64,000 bases of DNA from Burkholderiaceae bacterium (lineage in GTDB: Bacteria > Pseudomonadota > Gammaproteobacteria > Burkholderiales > Burkholderiaceae_E), in contig JAHBZV010000006.1 of assembly GCA_019635275.1 (NCBI GenBank), positions 34,827-98,826 of the forward strand, in the 5' to 3' direction. Position 1 is the stretch's first letter. Every line of letters begins with the position of its first letter. This document shows, one piece after another, positions 1-10,491 of this stretch. The position numbers were made by a program, and so were the translations under genes. The notes beneath the pieces are model-generated. The model ran no database searches and was not told where the DNA came from. It saw only the letters and a list, made by a program, of their open reading frames with translations.

Positions 1-611
1 ACCTCGGCTGGCTGCAGGCGGTGGCGCAGCGGTCGTCCGAAGACAACGTCGACGCGTCGCGGCTCACCGCGCAGGTCGTGCACCGGCTGAACACGCTGCC
101 GGTGCCCACCGTCGCGCTCGTGCACGGCGCGTGCTTCGGCGGCGGCACCGGGCTCGTCGCCGCCTGCGACGTGGCGATCGCGGCCGACAACGCGCAGTTC
201 TCGATCGCCGAGACGCGCTGGGGCCTGATGGCCGGCATCATCGTTCCGCAGCTCGCCGACGCGATCGGCGCGCGCCAGCTGCGACGCTACGCGCTGACCG
301 GCGAGCGATTCGACGCACACGAGGCGCGCCGGATCGGCCTGGTTCACGAGGTCGTGCCGCTGGCGTCGCTACGATCGGCCGGCGCGCGGGTCGTCGATCA
401 CCTGCTGCAGAACGCCCCGCAGGCGAACGCGCAGACCAAGGCGCTGGCGATCGAGTACGCGTGGGGCGACATGTCCGCGCAGGCGTTCGGCCGCCTCGTC
501 GCCCAGCACGCGCAGAAGCGCCAGTCGCCCGAGGCGGCCGAGGGGTTCGCGTCGTTTCGCGAGAAGCGCGCGGCCAGCTGGTACCCGGGTCCGGAGCCCG
601 AGGAGACCTGA
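1..611 (+). CDS. Enoyl-CoA hydratase/isomerase family protein, 5' end missing (methylglutaconyl-CoA hydratase-like)
   Basis: This crotonase-fold protein is cut by the window edge; the frame is open from base 3 and reads LGWLQAVAQRS, which resembles the region just after the first oxyanion-hole motif (GADLxWM type). The second oxyanion element is seen as HGACFGGGTGLVAACD, followed by IAETRWGLMAG, where the catalytic glutamate region lies. The family hydrates or isomerises 2-enoyl-CoA thioesters. The sequence around FGGGTGLVAACD and the RRIGLVHEVV segment recall methylglutaconyl-CoA hydratases of leucine degradation (LiuC), but the specific substrate is an inference. About 200 residues are visible, ending at TGA 609-611. 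The next gene starts 32 bases downstream on the same strand. Confidence 0.8.
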   Translation, partial: LGWLQAVAQRSSEDNVDASRLTAQVVHRLNTLPVPTVALVHGACFGGGTGLVAACDVAIAADNAQFSIAETRWGLMAGIIVPQLADAIGARQLRRYALTGERFDAHEARRIGLVHEVVPLASLRSAGARVVDHLLQNAPQANAQTKALAIEYAWGDMSAQAFGRLVAQHAQKRQSPEAAEGFASFREKRAASWYPGPEPEET

Positions 612-643
612 CCGATGGCCGCAGGACCGAGCGGCGCGCGGCG

Positions 644-1249
644 ATGAACGCCCAGGCACCCAACGCGAGCCTCCGGTTCTTCGACGAACAGTTCCGGCGG
701 CAGATCCGCGAGCACGAGTTCCGGCTCAACCCGTTCGAGCTGTCCGCGCTGCAGCACCTGCGCGGGCGGGTTCTCGACCTCGGCTGCGGGGTCGGCAACC
801 TGTCGGTCGAGGCGGCGCGGCGCGGATGTTCAGTCGTCGCGATGGACGCCTGCGACGTCGCCATCGACTCGCTGCGCGAGCGCGCGCGCGCCGAAGGGCT
901 CGACATCGAGGCGCGCGCGGTCGACCTGCAGCGCAGCGTGATCACTGGCGAGTTCGACGCGATCGCCTGCATCGGGCTGCTGATGTTCTTCGACTGCACG
1001 AGCGCGGCGCGGGTGCTGGCGAACCTGCAGGATCGCGTTCGCCCCGGCGGCGTCGCGATCGTGAACGTGCTGGTCGAGGGGACGACCTACCTCGACATGT
1101 TCGAGCCGTCCGGACACTGCCTGTTCGGTCGCACCGAGCTCGACGCGCGTTTCGCCGGCTGGCGGATCGTCGACTCGCGGATCGACGAGTTCGCTGCGCC
1201 GGGCGACCGGGTCAAGGTCTTCTCGACGGTGGTCGCCCTGAAGCCCTGA
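644..1249 (+). CDS. Class I SAM-dependent methyltransferase (TehB/UbiG-like)
   Basis: A 201-residue Rossmann-fold methyltransferase. The SAM-binding motif I reads VLDLGCGVGNLS at about residues 45-56, and an acidic residue follows in VVAMDACD (motif II). The IACIGLLMFFD stretch is the usual post-motif strand. The C-terminal part resembles small TehB-type or thiopurine-type methyltransferases, but no substrate can be read from the sequence. ATG 644 was chosen because it leads directly into the conserved N-terminal helix; longer in-frame extensions run back through the upstream hydratase in an unlikely frame. It follows the enoyl-CoA hydratase closely and may be co-transcribed with it. Confidence 0.75.
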   Translation: MNAQAPNASLRFFDEQFRRQIREHEFRLNPFELSALQHLRGRVLDLGCGVGNLSVEAARRGCSVVAMDACDVAIDSLRERARAEGLDIEARAVDLQRSVITGEFDAIACIGLLMFFDCTSAARVLANLQDRVRPGGVAIVNVLVEGTTYLDMFEPSGHCLFGRTELDARFAGWRIVDSRIDEFAAPGDRVKVFSTVVALKP

Positions 1250-1370
1250 CGCCGGCAATTCGCCTTGCGTTCGCGGGTCCGCACGCGTGGACGCCGAGCG
1301 GCCGCGAGCGCTTGTCGCGGCAACCGCGATGCGTCAGACTCCCGCAGCGCCTGCCGGGAGGGAAGCGACC

Positions 1371-2387
1371 ATGCAGACACTGGTCACCGGTGCCAACGGG
1401 CACCTCGGCTACAACCTGGTCGTCGCGTTGCGCGATGCCGGGCATCGGGTGCGCGCGGGGGTCAGGTCGCTGGGCGATCCGGCGAAGACCGCGCGCCTGA
1501 AGGCGCTCGGAGGGGTCGAGCTGGTCGAGGCCGAACTGCGGCGCCCGGACCAGTTGCGCGCGGCGATGGACGGCATCGACGTGGCGTTCCACGCCGCGGC
1601 GGTGTACGACTACGTCACGCCAGGGCGCGGGCAGGAGATCCTCGACGCGTCGGTCAGGGGCGCCGAAGCGGCGCTGCGCGCCGCCGCCGACGCGCGCGTG
1701 CGCAAGGTGGTGCTGACCTCGTCGGTCGTGACGCTCCCCTTCACCGCACCGGACGACCCGCCGTCCGACGAAAATGACTGGACCACGGACCTGCGCGTTC
1801 CGTACGTCCGGGCGAAGACCGAGGGTGAGCGGGTCGCCTGGCGAGTCGCGGGCGAACTCGGCCTGAACATGGTGACCGTGCTGCCGGGCGCGATCCTGGG
1901 ACCGGGTTTCGCGCGCAACACACCCAGCATCGACGCGATCGAGGCGATGTCGATGGGTGCGCTCCGGTTCGGCGCCCCCGACATGAACTTCCCGCTGGTC
2001 GACGTGCGCGACGTGGTCGCGGCACACCTTCTCGCGGCCGAGCAGGACTGCGAAGGGCGGTTCGCGGCGATCAACGACACGCAGCCGACCTTCCGGTCGA
2101 TGCTGGAGACGATGCACGCCATCGATCCGAAGATCCCGCTGCCGATGATGCAGATGCCGCGGTTCCTCGCGCGGGCGCTGCCGCTGTTCGACCGGCTGAA
2201 TCACGCGATGCTGGGCACGCCACAGAGCCTGTCGAGCGAGTTGGCGGCGTCGCTCCAGGGGAAGATCTGGAACGTCAGCAACCGCCGGGCGAAGGAACGT
2301 CTGGGCTGGCGGCAATCGATCACGATGGAACAGTCGCTGCGGGATACGCTCGAGACGATCCGCGCCAACAGGAACCGGCACGCCTGA
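1371..2387 (+). CDS. NAD(P)-dependent epimerase/dehydratase family protein (extended SDR)
   Basis: A 338-residue extended short-chain dehydrogenase. The N-terminus MQTLVTGANGHLG is the nucleotide-binding TGxxGxxG motif, and the catalytic pair is seen as YVRAK (YxxxK) at about residue 145, after the TSSVV strand that normally carries the catalytic Ser. The overall pattern (VAFHAAAVYDY, LPGAILGPG, FPLVDVRDV) resembles dihydroflavonol-4-reductase-like or HpnA-like oxidoreductases. Substrate unknown. ATG 1371 is preceded by a strong GGGAGGGAAG ribosome-binding site, which decides the start over an upstream in-frame ATG at 1287. No obvious partner gene flanks it. Confidence 0.8.
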   Translation: MQTLVTGANGHLGYNLVVALRDAGHRVRAGVRSLGDPAKTARLKALGGVELVEAELRRPDQLRAAMDGIDVAFHAAAVYDYVTPGRGQEILDASVRGAEAALRAAADARVRKVVLTSSVVTLPFTAPDDPPSDENDWTTDLRVPYVRAKTEGERVAWRVAGELGLNMVTVLPGAILGPGFARNTPSIDAIEAMSMGALRFGAPDMNFPLVDVRDVVAAHLLAAEQDCEGRFAAINDTQPTFRSMLETMHAIDPKIPLPMMQMPRFLARALPLFDRLNHAMLGTPQSLSSELAASLQGKIWNVSNRRAKERLGWRQSITMEQSLRDTLETIRANRNRHA

Positions 2388-2455
2388 AGGCGGCGCACCG
2401 ACAGGCACCTGCCTGCGCCTTGCGCTACCCTTGCATGTCCGCACGGGGGATGGGA

Positions 2456-2968
2456 ATGAAGCGTTTCGAGACTGCGATGGAATCGGTGCTGTTCCGCAGC
2501 CGCTGGCTGCTGGCGCCGTTCTTCTTCGGCCTGATCGTCGCGATCCTCGCGCTGCTGCTCAAGTTCGCCAAGGAACTGCTGTCGCTGGTCACGGGGCTGC
2601 TCGCGATGAACGGCAGCGAACTGATCGTCTCGATCCTGACCCTGGTCGACGCGGCGCTGATCGCGAGCCTGCTGTTGATCATCGCGTTCAGCGGCTACGA
2701 GAACTTCGTCTCGCGCATCGGCGTCGGCGAGCACGAGGACCGGCCGGCGTGGATGGGCAAGGTCGGCTTCGCCGACCTGAAGATCAAGGTGATGGGGGCG
2801 ATCGTCGCGATCTCGGCGGTCGAGCTGCTCAAGGGATTCATCAACGTCGATGACTACACCAACCAGGAACTCGCCTGGAAGGTCGGCATCCACGTCACGT
2901 TCGTCGTCTCCGGGGTGCTGTTCGCGATCACCGACCGGATCGCCGAGGGCAAGGGCGGCGGGCACTAG
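2456..2968 (+). CDS. UPF0114 / YqhA-like inner membrane protein
   Basis: A 170-residue predicted integral membrane protein of the UPF0114 (TIGR00645, E. coli YqhA) family. It starts MKRFETAMESVLFRSRW and has three to four hydrophobic segments: WLLAPFFFGLIVAI, the ILTLVDAALIASLLLIIAF stretch, VMGAIVAISAVELL, and a C-terminal segment near HVTFVVSGVLFAI. The family function is not established. ATG 2456 is preferred because a GGGGGA ribosome-binding site lies about six bases upstream; an ATG at 2450 is possible. It converges on the cbb operon, with a GC hairpin between the two stop codons. Confidence 0.85.
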   Translation: MKRFETAMESVLFRSRWLLAPFFFGLIVAILALLLKFAKELLSLVTGLLAMNGSELIVSILTLVDAALIASLLLIIAFSGYENFVSRIGVGEHEDRPAWMGKVGFADLKIKVMGAIVAISAVELLKGFINVDDYTNQELAWKVGIHVTFVVSGVLFAITDRIAEGKGGGH

Positions 2969-2975
2969 GACGCGG

Positions 2976-2995
2976 GCCCCGCGAGCGCGCGGGGC
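2976..2995. terminator. GC-rich hairpin between convergent genes
   Basis: GCCCCGCG (2976-2983) pairs perfectly with CGCGGGGC (2988-2995) around the loop AGCG. It lies between the stop of the UPF0114 gene (2968) and the stop of phosphoribulokinase (3004). No T-tract follows on either strand, so it is a possible bidirectional terminator or 3'-end stabiliser rather than a classical intrinsic terminator. Confidence 0.4.
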
Positions 2996-3003
2996 GCGTG
3001 GCC

Positions 3004-3879
3004 TCAGGCGAGCTGGGCGCGCCGGATCTCCATCAGGCGCAGGATCATCGGCGTGAGGATCAGCTGCATCGCCAGGTCCATCTTGCCGCCCGGCACCACG
3101 ATCGTGTTGGCGCGCGACATGAACGACTCGCCGATCATCGACAGCAGGTAGGGGAAGTCGATCCCTCGCGGGTTCCTGAAGCGGATCACCGTCATGCTCT
3201 CGCCCGCGGTCGGGATGTCGCGAGCGATGAACGGATTCGACGTGTCGACCACCGGCACGCGCTGGAAGTTGATGTCGGTCTCGCCGAACTGCGGGCAGAC
3301 GTAGTGGATGTAGTCGTGCATGCGGCGCAGGATCGTGTCGGCGACCGCTTCCTTCGAGTAGCCGCGTTCGCGCGTGTCGCGATGGATCTTCTGGATCCAC
3401 TCCAGGTTGATGATCGGAACGACGCCGATCTTCAGGTCGACGTGGCGCGCGAGGTCCACCTCGCCGGTCTTCACGCAGCCGTGCAGGCCCTCGTAGAACA
3501 GCAGGTCGGTGTCGACGGGCGTGTCGTACCACGGCGTGAAGGTGCCGGGCTCCTGCTTCCACGGGGCGGCCTCGGCGTCGTTGTGCAGGTACAGCCGCGT
3601 GCGGCAGCGGCCCTCCTTCGCGTACGCGCCGAACTGCTTCTCGAGCTCGGCCCACTCGTTGGCCTCCGGGCCGAAGTGGCTCATCGGCCGTCCCTCGCGG
3701 TCGGCCGCCGCGATCACTTCCTTCATCGCCTTGCGCTCGAAGCGGTGGAAGGCGTCGCCCTCGATCGTCGCGGCGGTGATGCCTTCGCGGCGGAAGATCG
3801 TGTCGAAGGTACGCTTGACCGTGCTCGTGCCGGCGCCGCTCGAGCCCGTGACGGCGATGATCGGGTGCTTTCTGGACAT
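3004..3879 (-). CDS. cbbP: Phosphoribulokinase
   Basis: Phosphoribulokinase phosphorylates ribulose 5-phosphate with ATP to make ribulose 1,5-bisphosphate, the RuBisCO substrate. The 291-residue length is that of bacterial octameric class I PRK. The P-loop variant GSSGAGTST is at about residues 12-20, followed by IEGDAFHRFER with the catalytic/substrate-binding Asp. FYEGLHGC and the HRDTRERGYS segment are characteristic of PRK. It is the last gene of cbbLSXFP, 25 bases after cbbF. The gene order (fixation enzyme, activase, FBPase, PRK) supports a compact autotrophy operon driven from upstream of cbbL. Confidence 0.97.
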   Translation of the reverse strand: MSRKHPIIAVTGSSGAGTSTVKRTFDTIFRREGITAATIEGDAFHRFERKAMKEVIAAADREGRPMSHFGPEANEWAELEKQFGAYAKEGRCRTRLYLHNDAEAAPWKQEPGTFTPWYDTPVDTDLLFYEGLHGCVKTGEVDLARHVDLKIGVVPIINLEWIQKIHRDTRERGYSKEAVADTILRRMHDYIHYVCPQFGETDINFQRVPVVDTSNPFIARDIPTAGESMTVIRFRNPRGIDFPYLLSMIGESFMSRANTIVVPGGKMDLAMQLILTPMILRLMEIRRAQLA

Positions 3880-3904
3880 GTCGGTACGACCCGCAGGGGA
3901 TGGA

Positions 3905-4942
3905 TCAGGCGCGCACGAACAGCGAGCGCGAGCCGAACAGCTGCCAGGACACGTTCTCGTTCGGGTCGTCGTGGTAGCGCACGATCAGTTCGACCTCCTG
4001 CCGTGAACCGACGATCATCGGTACCCGCTGGTGAAGCGTGTCGGGCACGACGTCGAGCAGGTGACGGGTGCCGGTGACCGCACCCGCGCCGGCCTGCTCC
4101 ATCAGGAACGCGACCGGCGCCGCCTCGTACATCAGCCGCAGCCTGCCGGGCTTGTACGGCGTCTTCGTGTCGCGCGGATACAGGAACACGCCGCCGCGGC
4201 TCAGGATCCGGTGCACTTCGGCGACCAGGCTCGCCACCCAGCGCATGTTGAAGTCCTTGCTGCGCGGACCGCTCTCGCCGGCCAGGCATTCCGAGACGTA
4301 GCGCTGCACCGGCTTCTCCCAGAAGCGCTGGTTCGACGCATTGATCGCGAACTCGCGCGTCTGCTCGGGCACCCGAATGCCGTCGCGCGTGAGCCGCCAG
4401 CGACCGTCGCGACGGTCGAGCGTGAATGCGGCGACGCCGCTGCCGCAGCTGAGCACCAGCACGCAGGCCGGGCCGTAGATCACGTAGCCCGCCGCCACCT
4501 GGCGGCGTCCCGGCTGCAGGAAGCCGGCCGCGCCGGGCGGGGTGCCGCGGAACGGGTGCGGCAGGATCGAGAAGATCGTGCCGACCGAGATGTTGGCGTC
4601 GATGTTCGACGACCCGTCGAGCGGATCGAAGACCACCAGGTACTCGCCCGTGTCGGCGTGCTCCTCGGAGATCGATGGCTCGTCGTGCTCCTCGCTGGCC
4701 CAGCCGGCGACGTGGCGGCAGCCGGCCAGCGCGCCGGCGATGCACTCGTCGGCGAACAGGTCGAGCTTGGTCTGCATCTCGCCCTGGCTGTTGGCGTGCT
4801 CGGTGTAGCCTTCGAGCCCGGCGAGCTGGCCGAGGGCGGCCGACTCGGCAATGCGGGCGCACGAGCGCGCCAGCGTCTCGATGGTCGCGGCCAGCGTCGG
4901 CGCCTGGGGCGCCAGCCAGTCGTGCAGGTCGATCGGTGTCAT
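3905..4942 (-). CDS. cbbF: Fructose-1,6-bisphosphatase class I
   Basis: A 345-residue class I FBPase that dephosphorylates fructose 1,6-bisphosphate (in some autotrophs also sedoheptulose 1,7-bisphosphate) in the regenerative arm of the Calvin cycle. The metal-binding motif [13 protein letters not shown] is at about residues 105-117, ASEEHDE supplies upstream acidic ligands, and RYVSECLAG and [15 protein letters not shown] follow. ATG overlaps the cbbX stop by four bases (ATGA, 4939-4942), which points to coupled translation. Whether this is the only FBPase of the organism cannot be judged here. Confidence 0.95.
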   Translation of the reverse strand: MTPIDLHDWLAPQAPTLAATIETLARSCARIAESAALGQLAGLEGYTEHANSQGEMQTKLDLFADECIAGALAGCRHVAGWASEEHDEPSISEEHADTGEYLVVFDPLDGSSNIDANISVGTIFSILPHPFRGTPPGAAGFLQPGRRQVAAGYVIYGPACVLVLSCGSGVAAFTLDRRDGRWRLTRDGIRVPEQTREFAINASNQRFWEKPVQRYVSECLAGESGPRSKDFNMRWVASLVAEVHRILSRGGVFLYPRDTKTPYKPGRLRLMYEAAPVAFLMEQAGAGAVTGTRHLLDVVPDTLHQRVPMIVGSRQEVELIVRYHDDPNENVSWQLFGSRSLFVRA

Positions 4943-5985
4943 CGGGATCCCCCGGCGGACGAGCGGGCTCTCTCGCCGGACCCCGCGTCGGCAGTGATGG
5001 GCGCCGCAGGCGCGGCGAACACGCGGCTGGCGCGGATATCGGCCTCGGCGATCGTGCAGAGGTCGTCCAGCGACAGCTCGCGGTGGCGGTCGGCGAACAG
5101 GCGGCTGGCCTGGCGCAGCCGCGCGCGGTCCAGCGCGTTGCGCACGCTGCGCGCGTTGGCGAAGTGGGGCTGGGCGACGCGGCGCGCGAGGTACTGCGCG
5201 AACGCCTCGCGCGCGCCCTCGCCGAAGTGGTAGTTCTGCTGCGCCAGCATCCGTTCGGCGATTGCCAGCAACTCGCCCTCGGTGTAGTCGGGGAAGTCGA
5301 GGTGGTGCGCGATCCGCGAGCTCATCCCCGGATTGCTGCGGAAGAAGGTGTCCATCCGATCGGCGTAGCCGGCCAGGATCACGACCAGGTCGTCGCGCTG
5401 GTTCTCCATCACCTGCAGCAGGATCTCGATCGCTTCCTGGCCGTAGTCGCGCTCGTTCTCGGGCCGGTACAGGTAGTAGGCCTCGTCGATGAACAGCACG
5501 CCGCCCATCGCCTTCTTGAGCACTTCGCGCGTCTTGGGGGCGGTGTGGCCGATGTACTGCCCGACCAGGTCGTCGCGAGTCACGGCCACCAGGTGGCCCT
5601 TGCGCACGTAGCCGAGCCGGTGAAGGATCTGCGCCATCCGCATGGCCACCGTCGTCTTGCCGGTGCCGGGATTGCCGGTGAAGCTCATGTGCAGCGACGG
5701 CGACTGCGCGGCCAGCCCCAGGTTCAGGCGCAGCTTGTCGATGACCAGCAGTGCCGCGATGTCGCGAATGCGCTGCTTGACCGGCGCGAGCCCCACCAGG
5801 TCGCGATCGAGTTCGTCGAGCACGGCCTCGACCTGGCTGCTCGCCAGCACCTCGGCCACCGTGCGCGGAACCGGGGCGGCGTCCGCGGCCGCGGCCGAGG
5901 CGTCGCCCGGCGTCGCCTGCGAGGCCGTGGTCGGCTCGGCCGACGCGGGCGTGGTGCCGGGGATCCGGTAGAGCGGGGTGCTCAT
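4939..5985 (-). CDS. cbbX: CbbX, red-type RuBisCO activase (AAA+ ATPase)
   Basis: CbbX is a hexameric AAA+ remodelling ATPase that pulls the C-terminal tail of the red-type RuBisCO large subunit to release inhibitory sugar phosphates. The protein has Walker [10 protein letters not shown] and Walker [14 protein letters not shown], then a sensor region around [12 protein letters not shown] start it at ATG 5985 ([10 protein letters not shown]), giving 348 residues. The first 50 or so residues are an Ala/Thr/Pro-rich extension before the AAA+ core begins at about [15 protein letters not shown]. It sits 41 bases after cbbS, as in other form IC operons. Confidence 0.95.
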   Translation of the reverse strand: MSTPLYRIPGTTPASAEPTTASQATPGDASAAAADAAPVPRTVAEVLASSQVEAVLDELDRDLVGLAPVKQRIRDIAALLVIDKLRLNLGLAAQSPSLHMSFTGNPGTGKTTVAMRMAQILHRLGYVRKGHLVAVTRDDLVGQYIGHTAPKTREVLKKAMGGVLFIDEAYYLYRPENERDYGQEAIEILLQVMENQRDDLVVILAGYADRMDTFFRSNPGMSSRIAHHLDFPDYTEGELLAIAERMLAQQNYHFGEGAREAFAQYLARRVAQPHFANARSVRNALDRARLRQASRLFADRHRELSLDDLCTIAEADIRASRVFAAPAAPITADAGSGERARSSAGGSR

Positions 5986-6026
5986 GGTCGGCTCGATCGC
6001 TGGCGGCCGGGCGCGTCGCGCGGCGC

Positions 6027-6461
6027 TCAGTAGCGCTCGTTTTCGGGCCGGTCGGTCGCGTAGGCGCGCAGCGCGTAACGCTGCGTGCGCCCGGCGATCT
6101 CGATGCGATCGAGCGCGAACCCTGGCTCGCTCTTCGGCCGGTTGACGATGAAGCTCATCGCGACCGACTCGACGCCCGCGGTCGAGTCGAACGCCAGCAT
6201 CCGGATGTAGTGGTTCGGGAAGGCCTTGCGGCAGCCTGCCAGTTCCATCATCACGCCGGCGGCGTCCTTCAGGTCGAACATCGGCTGGCCGTACATGTCC
6301 CAGTAGGTGTTGCGCGGATGCGGGTCGTCGGTGTACTCGACGCTCCACGCGTAGCCCTTGTTCAGCCCGTACTCGACCTGCATCGCGATTTCCGCGTCGG
6401 TGAGGTCGGGCAGGAAGCTGAACTGGCCCTGCGTCAGGCGGCCGGTGGGGTTGGTCATCAT
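6027..6461 (-). CDS. cbbS: RuBisCO small subunit, red-type (form IC)
   Basis: A 144-residue small subunit beginning [20 protein letters not shown], the typical red-type N-terminus. The conserved [21 protein letters not shown] block and the long C-terminal extension (roughly the last 30 residues, after SMSFIVNRP) identify the red lineage, in which this tail forms extra beta-hairpins in the holoenzyme. It caps the L8 core of RuBisCO. It lies 30 bases downstream of cbbL in the same operon. Confidence 0.97.
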   Translation of the reverse strand: MMTNPTGRLTQGQFSFLPDLTDAEIAMQVEYGLNKGYAWSVEYTDDPHPRNTYWDMYGQPMFDLKDAAGVMMELAGCRKAFPNHYIRMLAFDSTAGVESVAMSFIVNRPKSEPGFALDRIEIAGRTQRYALRAYATDRPENERY

Positions 6462-6491
6462 GGTTCGGTGCTCCAGGGTGTCGTCGGTCGG

Positions 6492-8045
<1,554 letters not shown>

Positions 8046-8058
<13 letters not shown>

Positions 8059-8085
8059 TTCCTCGAACTTCAGTAATATCTGAAT
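8046..8085. promoter_or_regulatory. Candidate CbbR operator: 12-bp perfect inverted repeat
   Basis: ATTCAGATATTA (8046-8057) and TAATATCTGAAT (8074-8085) are perfect inverted copies separated by 16 bases. The left arm overlaps the proposed cbbR -10 box and the right arm includes the A and T of the cbbR ATG. LysR-type regulators bind interrupted dyads of this kind, so CbbR autorepression plus cbbL activation is the natural reading. Binding is inferred. Confidence 0.65.
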
Positions 8086-9025
8086 GAGCAACGTCACCTT
8101 CCGGCAGCTGAAGGTCTTCGCCGAGGTGGCACGCCACCTGAGCTTCGTCCGGGCCGCCGAGTCGATGCACCTGACGCCGCCGGCGGTCACGATGCAGGTG
8201 AAGGAGCTCGAGGAGCGGGTGGGGCTGCCGCTCTTCGAGCGCGAAGGCCGCAAGGTGTCGCTCACCACGGCCGGCGAGTACTTCCTCGTCTATGCCCGCC
8301 GCCTGATCGCCACGCTGAAGGAGGCCGACGACGCGATGGCGCGCTTCAAGCGCCTGGAGACCGGCCTGCTCACGATCGGCATGGTCAGCACCGCCAAGTA
8401 CTTCGTGCCGCACCTGCTCGCGCGCTTTCGCGAGCAGCATCCCGGTGTCGACGTGCGGCTGCGGGTGACGGCGAACCGCGAGCAGCTGGTGCGTCTGCTG
8501 CAGTCGAGCGAGGTCGATCTCGCGGTGATGGGGCGCCCGCCGAAGGAGGTCGCGGCGCGCGCCGAGCCGTTCGCCGCGCATCCGCTGGTCTTCGTCTGCC
8601 CGCCGGGTCACCCGCTGCTGCGCGTCGGCCATCCGCCGGTGCAGGCGCTCGCGCCGTACCCGTTCATCGTCCGCGAGCCCGACTCGGGCACGCGAAGCGT
8701 GATGGAGGGGTTCTTCAAGGCGCAACGCTTCGAGCCGCGGATCACGATGGAGATGTCGAGCAACGAGACGATCAAGCAGGCCGTGATCGCCGGGATGGGG
8801 ATCAGCTTCCTGTCGCTGCACACGATCGGGCTGGAGGTGCGCAGCGGCCTCATGCACGTGCTGGCGGTCGAGGGCACGCCGGTCATGCGAAGCTGGAACG
8901 TGGTGCACCTGCTGTCGAAGGTGCTCTCGCCCGCCGCCGAGGCGTTCCGCTATTTCATCATCGAGGCGGCGGAGGAGTTCCTCGTGGCGCACGATACGCC
9001 GCTGCTGAAGGACCTGACGAGCTGA
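8084..9025 (+). CDS. cbbR: CbbR, LysR-type regulator of the cbb operon
   Basis: A 313-residue LysR-family protein. The winged HTH occupies about residues 4-62 (RQLKVFAEVARHLSFVRAAE...PPAVTMQVKELEERVG), and a periplasmic-binding-like effector domain follows from about residue 90. It is divergent from cbbL, the classical CbbR position; known CbbRs activate cbb operons in response to metabolites such as RuBP or NADPH. ATG 8084 is the only start that keeps the conserved N-terminal HTH; there is no Shine-Dalgarno sequence before it, the predicted leader is only about 19 bases, and the ATG lies inside the palindrome. Confidence 0.93.
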   Translation: MSNVTFRQLKVFAEVARHLSFVRAAESMHLTPPAVTMQVKELEERVGLPLFEREGRKVSLTTAGEYFLVYARRLIATLKEADDAMARFKRLETGLLTIGMVSTAKYFVPHLLARFREQHPGVDVRLRVTANREQLVRLLQSSEVDLAVMGRPPKEVAARAEPFAAHPLVFVCPPGHPLLRVGHPPVQALAPYPFIVREPDSGTRSVMEGFFKAQRFEPRITMEMSSNETIKQAVIAGMGISFLSLHTIGLEVRSGLMHVLAVEGTPVMRSWNVVHLLSKVLSPAAEAFRYFIIEAAEEFLVAHDTPLLKDLTS

Positions 9026-9039
9026 ACGGGGGGAAACCG

Positions 9040-9582
9040 GTGAGCCTGCGCGAGCATTTCGGCCTGATGGCCCGCTACAACGAGTGGATGAACACGAAGG
9101 TCTACGACGCCGCCGCGAGGCTCGACGCGCAGGCGCTCGCGGCCGACCGCGGGGCGTTCTTCGGCTCGATCCTGGGCACGCTGAATCACCTCGCGGTCGG
9201 CGACATCACCTGGCTCAAGCGCTTCGCGACGCACCCGGCAGGCTTCGCTGCGCTCGACCCGGTGCGCCGGATGCCGACGCCGACGTCGCTCGACCAGCAG
9301 CTGGCGTCCGACCTCGGCGCGCTGCGCGTGCTGCGCCGCGAGCTCGACGCGGCGATCCTCGGCTGGGCCGAGGCGCTGACCGACGCCGACCTGGAGCATG
9401 TCCTGGAGTACGCCAACATGAGGGGCGTCGCGGCGCGCCGGCCGTTCTGGGGCCTGGTCGCGCACTTCTTCAACCACCAGACGCATCACCGCGGCCAGGC
9501 GAGCGCCTTGCTGCTGCAGGCCGGCCAGGACATCGGCGTGACCGACCTGGTGGTACTGGTCCCCGACGAAACGGCGACCTGA
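9040..9582 (+). CDS. DinB family putative metal-dependent protein
   Basis: A 180-residue four-helix-bundle protein of the DinB/YfiT superfamily. Candidate metal-ligand histidines are in LNHLAVGDITWLKRF at about residue 50 and in HFFNHQTHHRGQ at about residues 147-158, the expected spacing. The family includes thiol-dependent transferases and uncharacterised stress proteins; substrate unknown. GTG 9040 is preceded by GGGGGGAAA. It lies 14 bases after cbbR on the same strand and could be read from the same transcript, but no functional link to carbon fixation is known to me. Confidence 0.8.
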   Translation: MSLREHFGLMARYNEWMNTKVYDAAARLDAQALAADRGAFFGSILGTLNHLAVGDITWLKRFATHPAGFAALDPVRRMPTPTSLDQQLASDLGALRVLRRELDAAILGWAEALTDADLEHVLEYANMRGVAARRPFWGLVAHFFNHQTHHRGQASALLLQAGQDIGVTDLVVLVPDETAT

Positions 9583-9591
9583 GGCCTTGCG

Positions 9592-10245
9592 TCAGCCGAC
9601 GCGCCGGCGCATCCAGCCGAGGCCCGCCAGCCCGATCCCGAGCAGGGCCAGTGCAGCGGGTTCGGGTACGGCCGCACGGTCGGCGGTCATCTGGATGGAG
9701 TATCCGGTGGCGCCGCCGTGGTCCTCGCGCAGGATCTGCAGGTAGTGCGTCCCGCCGGCGAGCGACGCGAGGTCGATGCCGTACTCGCCGGGCGTGGAGC
9801 CGCCCGGAGCCATCGCGCCGAACAGGTAGGTACCGTTGAGCCAGACGTAGATGCCGTTGTCGACGCCGAGGTCGATGTGCACGTTGCTCAGCCCTGAACC
9901 CGCGTTGATCGCGTAGACGATCGCGGTTTCGGTGTTGACCGCCCAGGTCGCCGGGATGGCCTGCGGAGCGGCCGACCAGGTGCCGCCGCTGGGCGCCGCC
10001 GCGGTGAGCCAGGTGCCGAGGTTGGTCGCCGCGGAGAGGTCCGGCGCCGGGGCAACCGGCGGAATCGTCGGGTCGCCGCCGGCGACGTTGGCCAGCGGGA
10101 ATCCGGCGGCCGGGGCGAGGTCGCCGAGACCGGCGTTGTAGTAGCCCAGCGTCGATCCGTCGATGACGACGGCCGCCTGCGCGGCGCCACAGACGCCCAA
10201 CGCAAGGCCGGCGATGACGGTGGAGAGCGTGCGGGGAATGGTCAT
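9592..10245 (-). CDS. PEP-CTERM sorting domain-containing exported protein
   Basis: A 217-residue secreted protein. A signal peptide (residues 1-24, ending AQAA) leads into a Gly/Ala/Pro-rich beta-type domain (NGIYVWLNGTYLFGAM, HYLQILREDHGG). The C-terminus is a complete PEP-CTERM signal: VPEP, a hydrophobic helix ALALLGIGLAGLGW, then MRRRVG. In such systems exosortase (EpsH/XrtA) cleaves after PEP and the protein is delivered to the surface or exopolysaccharide. No exosortase gene is present in this window. ATG 10245 has a GAGGA ribosome-binding site. A -24/-12 promoter lies upstream. Confidence 0.9.
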   Translation of the reverse strand: MTIPRTLSTVIAGLALGVCGAAQAAVVIDGSTLGYYNAGLGDLAPAAGFPLANVAGGDPTIPPVAPAPDLSAATNLGTWLTAAAPSGGTWSAAPQAIPATWAVNTETAIVYAINAGSGLSNVHIDLGVDNGIYVWLNGTYLFGAMAPGGSTPGEYGIDLASLAGGTHYLQILREDHGGATGYSIQMTADRAAVPEPAALALLGIGLAGLGWMRRRVG

Positions 10246-10284
10246 GGGGTCCTCGGGGGCGATCGTGTGGTCTGCAAGTGTCGT

Positions 10285-10301
10285 AAGCAATATTTGCGCC
10301 A
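10285..10301 (-). promoter_or_regulatory. Sigma-54-type (-24/-12) promoter for the PEP-CTERM gene
   Basis: Read on the minus strand, bases 10301-10285 are TGGCGCAAATATTGCTT. This gives GG and GC separated by exactly ten bases and fits the RpoN consensus TGGCAC-N5-TTGCW with one mismatch. Predicted start of transcription is near 10275, about 30 bases before the ATG. RpoN control with the PrsK/PrsR pair is described for many PEP-CTERM genes; the activator is not in this window. Confidence 0.65.
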
Positions 10302-10491
10302 TTGGACGAAACTGATGTGGATCAACCACTTGCGATAGCCGTGCGGTCAGGGATGTAAAAATTTCCGACAGCGTCCCCTTCTGGCCGGGCTGCCCGGGAC
10401 AGGCTGGCGTTGCACCGGCTCCCCGGTGACAGGTTGCCGCGCCAGGGCTATCCTCGCGGCCTCGGCACGAGCGCGCAGGCAGGCAAGGCAG

